Below the pieces are notes generated by a model. The model ran no database searches and was not told where the DNA came from. It was given only the letters and a program-made list of their open reading frames with translations. A stretch of 42,291 nucleotides of DNA from Lachnospiraceae bacterium UBA3401 (GTDB taxonomy: Bacteria; Bacillota; Clostridia; Lachnospirales; Lachnospiraceae), in NCBI GenBank assembly GCA_002358575.1, contig DEPD01000149.1, forward strand, positions 1 to 42,291. The letters run 5' to 3'. The number at the start of each line of letters is the position of its first letter. Positions within the stretch are counted from its first letter, which is position 1. A program made the position numbers and the translations under genes. This document shows, in pieces, positions 37,030 through 42,291 of this stretch.

Positions 37030-37139
37030 TGCTTATCCTCGTCTCTTTATAGTTCGGAACTGTCCGCTCGCTTTATACTATATACCATAAACTATATTTT
37101 TTCAACAATGCCTCTCTGCGCAGACCATGCATCATGTAA

Positions 37140-37159
37140 TGGCATATTTCCTCTGCATC
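37140..37159. repeat. Shared 20-bp motif, copy 1
   Basis: TGGCATATTTCCTCTGCATC occurs here and at 40449-40468 with partly similar flanks (AACGTGTACATAAAG versus GGCGTATGCATAATAAA). This copy is in the gap before the histidine kinase gene; the other is within a hairpin in the mgl operon. On the minus strand it reads GATGCAGAGGAAATATGCCA. Confidence 0.6.
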
Positions 37160-37165
37160 AACGTG

Positions 37166-37211
37166 TACATAAAGAAAGACCATGATCTCCATTGCGGATC
37201 TCATAGTCTTT
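37166..37211 (-). terminator. Terminator of the mgl-like operon
   Basis: AAAGACCATGATC (37175-37187) pairs with GATCTCATAGTCTTT (37197-37211), one bulge and one G-T pair, and the minus strand continues with TTTCTTTATG. It lies 50 bases after the last operon stop. Confidence 0.75.
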
Positions 37212-37261
37212 TATTTGCATTCCAACTATATGATTTTATTTCCTTGATAATTCTGTCTATT

Positions 37262-37645
37262 TTATTGCAGCCGCCATCCTGCATACAATGTCATAGATTC
37301 TGTAACAATATCATTCTTTAAATTCCAAGGTCTTGTAGTATTCTGATCTAGATACCAGCCATCAAACAGATAGCCTTCCCGCGTGGGCGGATCAGGTGTC
37401 GTAACCAATTCTCCGTACATATGTTTCTGGCTCTCCACTGTCGTTCCGCCTAGAGAATCAAATTGAATCGTAAATCCTGCGTTGGATACACCAATTATCA
37501 TACAGGCAACAAGCGCTACTGCCAACACAATAATAATGATATTTAGTGACTTAACTGAAATATTAACCTTGGAATATAGTCCCCGCAGTTGACGCTGCGG
37601 AGCCGAATTGTTTTGTTCCAAATTTTGCTTGTTCTGTTTTGCCAT
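37262..37645 (-). CDS. Small membrane protein with one InlB B-repeat
   Basis: A 127-residue protein: polar N-terminus, one TM helix (about 34-54, IIIIVLAVALVACMIIGVS), then a single InlB B-repeat (Listeria-Bacteroides repeat) from about 58 to 125: FTIQFDSLGGTTVESQKHMY, EGYLFDGWYLD and ending MTLYAGW. The repeat usually occurs in surface proteins in many copies; here one copy is fixed to the membrane, directly downstream of a sugar permease. Possibly a transporter accessory or cell-surface tether (inference). Confidence 0.82.
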   Translation of the reverse strand: MAKQNKQNLEQNNSAPQRQLRGLYSKVNISVKSLNIIIIVLAVALVACMIIGVSNAGFTIQFDSLGGTTVESQKHMYGELVTTPDPPTREGYLFDGWYLDQNTTRPWNLKNDIVTESMTLYAGWRLQ

Positions 37646-37648
37646 AAC

Positions 37649-38665
37649 TTACTTGCGCACCAAATACTTGCGCATGTCAATCGCGCAGGCAATCAAGATA
37701 ATCAAACCTTTTATAATATAGAGCATATTGGCGTCTACTGCCAGAAAATTTAATCCCGTAAAGATAATCTGCAAAAGCAACACGCCTACCACAATACCGC
37801 TGATGCGTCCAATACCGCCGACAAAAGAAACACCGCCAATTACGCACGCTGCAATTGCATCACACTCATAGTTAAGACCCGTGTTTGCATTTGCAGAAGC
37901 GATACGCGCACCATCCAGAAATCCAGTAATGCCATACATCATTCCAGCGAGCATAAACACCATAATAATTGTGCGCATAACATTGACACCAGACACGTTC
38001 GCTGCCTCCTCGTTTGATCCAACCGCAAACATATTTTTTCCAAAAGTCGTCTTGTTCCAGATAATCCACATAATAATTGTCAAAATCAAGGAGTAAAGCA
38101 CATATTTAGGAACTGCTACACCGCCGATAGTAAATAACGTTCCGGTGACAAAGGAGCGATAGTTGTCTGCCAGTCCGCTCAGAGTCTGCCCGTTGTTGAC
38201 GCCGCGCATCAAATACATCAAGATAACACCATATACAATTAGCTGCGTTGATAGCGTCACAATAAATGGGTGCAACTTAAATTTCGCCACGCTGAAGCCA
38301 TTTACAAATCCAACAAGCGCGCCCACACCAATAACCAGCAAGAGCACAAGCGGCAGCGGCGCTGCACTTGTCATGCCCGGAAATACTTTAAATACTGTTG
38401 TCAGCAAAGACGCGGAAATACATGCTGTCAAACCGACAACACGACCTGCGGAAATATCGGTTCCAGTTAACACAATACAGCCTCCAATGCCCAACGCAAT
38501 TGGTAACTTTGCCGCTGTCAGGGACAATATGTTCACAATTGAGGGAAGTTTTATGAAAGTGGGGCGCATAATTGCTATGTATACGACTGCCACCGCTATA
38601 ATAATATACATGGCATTATTGAGCAAAATATCCCCAACTTTTTTTAATTTTTCTTTTTCAGCCAC
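37649..38665 (-). CDS. mglC: Galactose-type ABC transporter permease
   Basis: A 338-residue permease of the RbsC/MglC family: LTGTDISAGRVVGLTACISA, the SVAKFKLHPFIVTLSTQL loop, GLNYECDAIAACVIGGVSFV. GTG start at 38665 with GGAGGT upstream. Forms the homodimeric channel for the MglA-type ATPase. MglC of E. coli imports galactose and methyl-galactosides; here the sugar is inferred from the whole operon. Confidence 0.88.
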   Translation of the reverse strand: MAEKEKLKKVGDILLNNAMYIIIAVAVVYIAIMRPTFIKLPSIVNILSLTAAKLPIALGIGGCIVLTGTDISAGRVVGLTACISASLLTTVFKVFPGMTSAAPLPLVLLLVIGVGALVGFVNGFSVAKFKLHPFIVTLSTQLIVYGVILMYLMRGVNNGQTLSGLADNYRSFVTGTLFTIGGVAVPKYVLYSLILTIIMWIIWNKTTFGKNMFAVGSNEEAANVSGVNVMRTIIMVFMLAGMMYGITGFLDGARIASANANTGLNYECDAIAACVIGGVSFVGGIGRISGIVVGVLLLQIIFTGLNFLAVDANMLYIIKGLIILIACAIDMRKYLVRK

Positions 38666-38731
38666 AGTTCATACCTCCAATCTGTAGAATAGCCTCTCGG
38701 AGTCTATTAGAAGAATTTATTGCGATATTCA

Positions 38732-40276
38732 TCACGCGTATTTTGCCGCCAGAGTCATAATCTCCTCTTGCGTCGTTGTCCTTGCATCCACCTCTCCAGC
38801 GAGCTGTCCGCCGGACATCACCAATATCCGGTCACATACCCCCAAAAGCTCTGGCATCTCGGAAGAAACCATAATAACAGTTTTCCCTTCCTTTGCCAGA
38901 TTCAAAATAAGCTGGTAAATCTCGTATTTCGCACCCACATCAATACCGCGCGTTGGTTCGTCGAGCAACAAGACCTCTGGGTCGGTCAGCAGCCAGCGTG
39001 CCAGAATTACTTTCTGCTGGTTGCCACCAGATAGCGAACGAATCTGCGTTTTCTGATTTGGCGTCTTAGTGCGCATGGCATTAATCCCCCATTCTGTAAC
39101 TTCTGCAAGCTTCTTGTCACTCAGAAGCGGAATACCCTTGTAGTGGTACTTACGCAGACTGGATATCGTCGTGTTTGCCTGGATATCACGAATAGCGAAA
39201 ATTCCAGTCGCGCGGCGCTCCTCTGTCAACATTGCAAATTTATTTGCAATGGATTCCCGAGCGCTGCGGTTCATCACTCGCTTTCCATGGAGATAGATTT
39301 CGCCGCTCTTGCGGGTCGCAATGCCAAAGATATTTTCGAGCAGCTCTGTTCGCCCTGAGCTGTCCAGACCTGCAACCCCCAAAACTTCGCCCTTTTTAGC
39401 GACAAAAGACACATCCTTTAGTTTGGAATACATCGCTGTGAGTGACTTGACCTCCAAAAGCGGATCTCCTACCACATTATCTTTTTCTGGATAACGATTT
39501 GTCAGCTCACGGCCAACCATCAGCTTAATAATCTCGTTCATAGTGAGTGACTTTGCCGGACGGGTTGCAATCCACTGCCCATCACGCATAATGGTCACTT
39601 CATCAGAAATGCGCAGAATCTCTTCCATCTTATGCGAAATATAGATAATTCCGCAGCCGCGATCCCGTAGCATATTAATAATACGAAATAGATGCTCTAC
39701 TTCTTCCTCTGTCAAAGAAGAGGTTGGTTCATCAAACACAATAATCTTAGACTGATAGGAAACTGCCTTGGCAATCTCCACCATCTGCCGTTGCGATACT
39801 GGCATTGTACTCATCACACGCTTGGGGTCCACATTAATTTCTAAATCCGCAAATAGTTTTTTTGTCTCATCGTACATCTTTTTCTCACTGGTGAGCGGAC
39901 ACCAGCTTGATATTCGCGGGAAACGCCCCAGCCACATATTATCCATAACATTGCGTTTTAATGCTTGGTTCAACTCCTGATGCACCATTGCCACACCGTT
40001 CTCCAACGCTTCCTTGGAGTTTTTGAACTCCACCTTTCTTCCCTCCAGAAAAATGTCACCACTGTCTTTAGAATACACGCCGAACAGACATTTCATTAGC
40101 GTAGATTTTCCAGCACCATTCTCTCCCATCAGCGCATGAACGGTTCCCGCCTTCACGGTCAGAGAGACATTGTCAAGCGCTTTGACACCGGGAAATTCCT
40201 TGCAGATTCCCTCCATTTTCAGAAGGATATTCTGGTTGCCGCCTTTTGCGGAAGCATTTGTTTCCTGCATCGTCAT
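38732..40276 (-). CDS. mglA: Galactose-type ABC transporter double ATPase
   Basis: A 514-residue double ATPase. AGGAGGTGAGA immediately precedes the ATG at 40276, so the longer frame to 40300 is rejected. NBD1: GENGAGKST (51-59), VFDEPTSSLTEEE. NBD2: degenerate P-loop GLDSSGRTE, LSGGNQQK, LLDEPTRGIDVG. Length and motifs fit MglA. Second gene of the mgl operon, separated from the binding-protein gene by a 326-base hairpin-rich gap. Confidence 0.92.
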   Translation of the reverse strand: MTMQETNASAKGGNQNILLKMEGICKEFPGVKALDNVSLTVKAGTVHALMGENGAGKSTLMKCLFGVYSKDSGDIFLEGRKVEFKNSKEALENGVAMVHQELNQALKRNVMDNMWLGRFPRISSWCPLTSEKKMYDETKKLFADLEINVDPKRVMSTMPVSQRQMVEIAKAVSYQSKIIVFDEPTSSLTEEEVEHLFRIINMLRDRGCGIIYISHKMEEILRISDEVTIMRDGQWIATRPAKSLTMNEIIKLMVGRELTNRYPEKDNVVGDPLLEVKSLTAMYSKLKDVSFVAKKGEVLGVAGLDSSGRTELLENIFGIATRKSGEIYLHGKRVMNRSARESIANKFAMLTEERRATGIFAIRDIQANTTISSLRKYHYKGIPLLSDKKLAEVTEWGINAMRTKTPNQKTQIRSLSGGNQQKVILARWLLTDPEVLLLDEPTRGIDVGAKYEIYQLILNLAKEGKTVIMVSSEMPELLGVCDRILVMSGGQLAGEVDARTTTQEEIMTLAAKYA

Positions 40277-40300
40277 TCTCACCTCCTGATATCTTTTCAT

Positions 40301-40597
40301 TGATGCACACGACCTGACTTGTTATGTCAGATTCTATATGCAGAAACACAGCCGCACCGAAGTGCGGCCGCATCGTCGATGACCTATTTTAATCGAGCAG
40401 GGAAGGATTTTCTCCCTACTCGTCGCGCCGCCGATGCGCCACTTTTAGTGGCATATTTCCTCTGCATCGGCGTATGCATAATAAACGACCAAAGTATTTG
40501 CCATTTACTATAATCAATGCACACGACCACATAAGGAATTTTACCGCCTTGCAGCATGCAGTCGGCGCGGGGAAACGCAAATATTATTTGTGTTTCC
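40301..40597 (-). ncRNA. Structured intercistronic region of the mgl operon
   Basis: Four stems are visible: GCCGCAC/GTGCGGC (40351-40368); CGAGCAGGGA with TCCCTACTCG (40394-40422, one mismatch); CGCCGATGC/GCATCGGCG (40429-40472) enclosing GCCAC/GTGGC; and GGAAACGCAAAT with ATTTGTGTTTCC (40571-40597, one mismatch). ATGCACACGACC occurs at 40303-40314 and again at 40517-40528. The last stem is next to the binding-protein stop and may protect its mRNA 3' end. A regulatory RNA is possible but not matched to a known class. Confidence 0.45.
40449..40468. repeat. Shared 20-bp motif, copy 2
   Basis: Same 20 bases as 37140-37159. This copy spans part of the stem-loop 40429-40472 in the structured mgl gap. 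Confidence 0.6.
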
Positions 40598-40602
40598 TAT
40601 AA

Positions 40603-41805
40603 TTAGTTATTTGTATACGTAGCGTAAGGAATATTAACACGCCATGTACCAACTACATTTGCGGAATCCACACCGTCAAATGCTTCCTTGCCATCCATAA
40701 AGTTTGCTGTGATATTTGCGATAGTATTTGCCATACCATCTGCATCCTGTTTGATTGTTCCAATCATGGAGCCTGCTGCAATTGCATCTTTCGCCGCGTC
40801 TGTTGCATCTACACCGAACACAGGTATCACTGTAGCACCCTCCTTATTGTAGCCTGCATTCTGAAGTGCTGTGATAGCACCAATTGCCATCTCGTCATTA
40901 TTTGCAATAACAAGCTCTACCATGTTATTGTTCGCCTCGCTATACTGAGACATAATTGTCTGCATGTACTCTGTCGCTGCCGCAGAAGACCATGCACCAG
41001 CCTGATCTACCAGATATTTGTTGCTGTTTGCGCTATCATAAAAGCTAAGAGCTGGCTTGCCTGCTCCTGTCAAAATCGCGTCTGCATCCTCTTGCCCATA
41101 CTTTGTACGCGCATCTGCCTCTGCGTTGCCCTCCTGGCCCTTAAACATAACATAAGAGATAGTGCCGTCTCCGTTCAAATCCAATGTATCATAATTCTCT
41201 AACAGATAATTTCCAATCATCTCGCCCTGCATATGACCAGCCATCTCATAGTCTGTGCCGACAAACACGCACTTATCTGAACTTGTGACTGCTTCCTCGC
41301 TTACAGAACGATTAAAGAAAATCACTGGAACACCATTCGCCTGTGAAATAATGTTCTTCGCTGCGTCGTCCGATCCAGTATCAACCAGATTGACCACCAA
41401 AACAGTTGCACCCTGCGCAATCGCTGTTGTCACCTGCTCAGACTGCGTTGTCTGGCTGTTGTTACTGTCATAGTCCTGATACTTAATTCCCGCTGCGTCT
41501 AGTGCGGAATCCAACGCTGCACGCACACTTGAAATATAGGTATCACCGTAAGTGTAGTAGAATACTGCCACGCTGCCGTCCTTGGAAGCTGGCGCTGTGG
41601 TTTCTGCGGGAGCCGAAGAAGCAGTATCTGTGTTTGCCGCTGCATTGGTGTCTGTGTTTGCCGCTGTATTGGTGTCTGTGTTTGTCGCTGCTGCCTTGCT
41701 GTCCGCATTGCTTGCACTGTTGTCCTTGCCGCCGCAGGCTGTCAAAACTGCCAACAGGCTCACAGAAAGCAGAGTGCATAAAAATTTTTTGTGTAACTTT
41801 TTCAT
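40603..41805 (-). CDS. mglB: Galactose-type sugar-binding lipoprotein
   Basis: A 400-residue lipoprotein. The open frame reaches 41931 but GGGAGG sits before the ATG at 41805, and the lipobox (LTAC, Cys24) fits this start. A long Asn/Thr/Asp/Ala linker (about 25-75) contains three 24-base repeats. The binding domain (VAVFYYTYGDTYISSVRAAL, VPVIFFNRSVSEEAV, AIGAITALQNAGYNKEGATV, GVDATDAAKDAIAAGSMIGT) is of the MglB galactose/glucose-binding group. First gene of the mgl operon. Confidence 0.88.
   Translation of the reverse strand: MKKLHKKFLCTLLSVSLLAVLTACGGKDNSASNADSKAAATNTDTNTAANTDTNAAANTDTASSAPAETTAPASKDGSVAVFYYTYGDTYISSVRAALDSALDAAGIKYQDYDSNNSQTTQSEQVTTAIAQGATVLVVNLVDTGSDDAAKNIISQANGVPVIFFNRSVSEEAVTSSDKCVFVGTDYEMAGHMQGEMIGNYLLENYDTLDLNGDGTISYVMFKGQEGNAEADARTKYGQEDADAILTGAGKPALSFYDSANSNKYLVDQAGAWSSAAATEYMQTIMSQYSEANNNMVELVIANNDEMAIGAITALQNAGYNKEGATVIPVFGVDATDAAKDAIAAGSMIGTIKQDADGMANTIANITANFMDGKEAFDGVDSANVVGTWRVNIPYATYTNN
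41624..41695. repeat. Three 24-bp tandem repeats in the mglB linker
   Basis: Units at 41624-41647, 41648-41671 and 41672-41695 share GTGTCTGTGTTTGCCGCTG with few changes; the period is a multiple of three, so copy number can vary without frameshift. They encode the NTDTN-Ala linker between the lipid anchor and the binding domain. Confidence 0.75.
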
Positions 41806-42291
41806 ACTTTGTGTACCTCCCTTTGTTTGATAGGCTCTCGAAATCTCTTTGCGCCAGATTTTGCCGTATTTTTTGTTAGGTATGTACAAATTTAAAGGCG
41901 AACATAAAATAAATTCATGCGTATAGAACAAAAAATTAACTGCAAAAGCAAGTGTAAGGATTCCAAAAGACTATTCTTTGAGTTAATTTGTTAAAGTTGT
42001 ATAAATGAATTATAACTTATATTTTCTTGTTTGTAAAGTATTACTGAATATTTTATGAAATTATTTTTCATTTTTTTCTTCTAAGAAATTATTTCACAAA
42101 AATTATCTTTTTAACCAAGAAACTGTTAAGAAATAACTTATGACTATAACAAAAAATCATATTCTCACAGAATGCGCAATTTATGCGCATTCCTGACCCA
42201 TGAAAAGCAACAATAAATGTTATAATTCACACCCACGCCAGATTTCGTATTCATTTATGATGATTTGATGTGAATTGCAACAATTGATGCA
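41806..42291. other. Upstream region of the mgl-like operon
   Basis: No gene is seen in these 486 bases. The operon promoter should lie in 41830-42000 but I found only weak candidates. A copy of the short repeat AGAAACTGTTAAGAA is at 42118-42132. Confidence 0.5.
42118..42132 (+). repeat. Short dispersed repeat AGAAACTGTTAAGAA, copy 2
   Basis: Identical 15 bases to 2112-2126, followed here by ATAACTTATGA. Related in sequence to the core of the 21-51 and 17330-17360 pair. Confidence 0.4.

Noticed and set aside
40301..40528. Insertion sequence or miniature transposon flanked by target duplications
   Set aside because: The 12-bp direct repeats are suggestive, but no terminal inverted repeats or transposase exist; kept only as a structured region.
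1..42291. CRISPR array, tRNA or rRNA genes
   Set aside because: No regularly spaced repeats, cloverleaf-like segments or rRNA-like sequence were seen by reading.

Overview
The window is AT-rich and looks like the chromosome of a Gram-positive anaerobe of the Clostridia, most likely Lachnospiraceae. This rests on gene content: Ytf-type and Mgl-type sugar ABC operons, a YesM/YesN-like two-component pair, a GntR-LacI chimeric regulator, a small InlB-repeat protein inside the mgl operon, and strong GGAGG-type ribosome binding sites. The species is inference. No rRNA, tRNA, CRISPR array, transposase or integrase was seen.

Region 1 (1-2340) is a gene graveyard: a decayed protein kinase/NB-ARC-like/TPR protein on the minus strand, a 64-codon plus-strand remnant and a perfect 13-bp hairpin.

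Region 2 (2342-12358, minus) is the most unusual part: one tightly packed, apparently single transcription unit of about ten genes. In transcription order these are a HerA/VirB4-like ATPase with a Gly/Ser/Asn-rich insert, a protein with a hydrophobic N-terminus, a 154-aa unknown, a zinc-ribbon dynamin-like GTPase, an LpxD-like hexapeptide acyltransferase (odd in a Gram-positive), a Cys-rich coiled-coil protein, a long coiled-coil protein, a 52-codon ORF, a radical SAM/SPASM enzyme and a small coiled-coil protein. I do not recognise this combination as a named system; a membrane-associated defence, conflict or secretion machine is an inference. The 52-codon ORF is in the frame of the preceding gene once one copy of a 13-bp tandem duplication is removed, so it is either a radical SAM partner peptide or a split-off C-terminus.

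Region 3 (12359-13560) has no intact gene but holds a remnant with a PD-(D/E)XK-like Glu-x-Lys motif. Region 4 (13623-18545, minus) is a complete YtfQ-YtfR-YtfT-YjfF-like sugar ABC operon with promoter, intercistronic hairpin and terminator.

Region 5 (19150-31619) is an accessory block: a type I restriction-modification operon (hsdM-hsdS-hsdR), a 163-aa unknown, an OmpR/HisKA two-component pair facing an ABC-2 exporter operon, and a frameshifted 2H phosphoesterase. Region 6 (31665-41805) is sugar sensing and uptake: a GntR-LacI regulator, an operon of histidine kinase, membrane-anchored YtfQ-like binding protein and AraC-type response regulator, and an mglB-mglA-mglC-like operon ending in a TM plus InlB-repeat protein. 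The anchored binding protein resembles the Region 4 binding protein, which suggests the triad senses the sugar imported by Region 4 although the two are now 14 kb apart. Both sugar operons have a hairpin-rich gap between the binding-protein gene and the ATPase gene.
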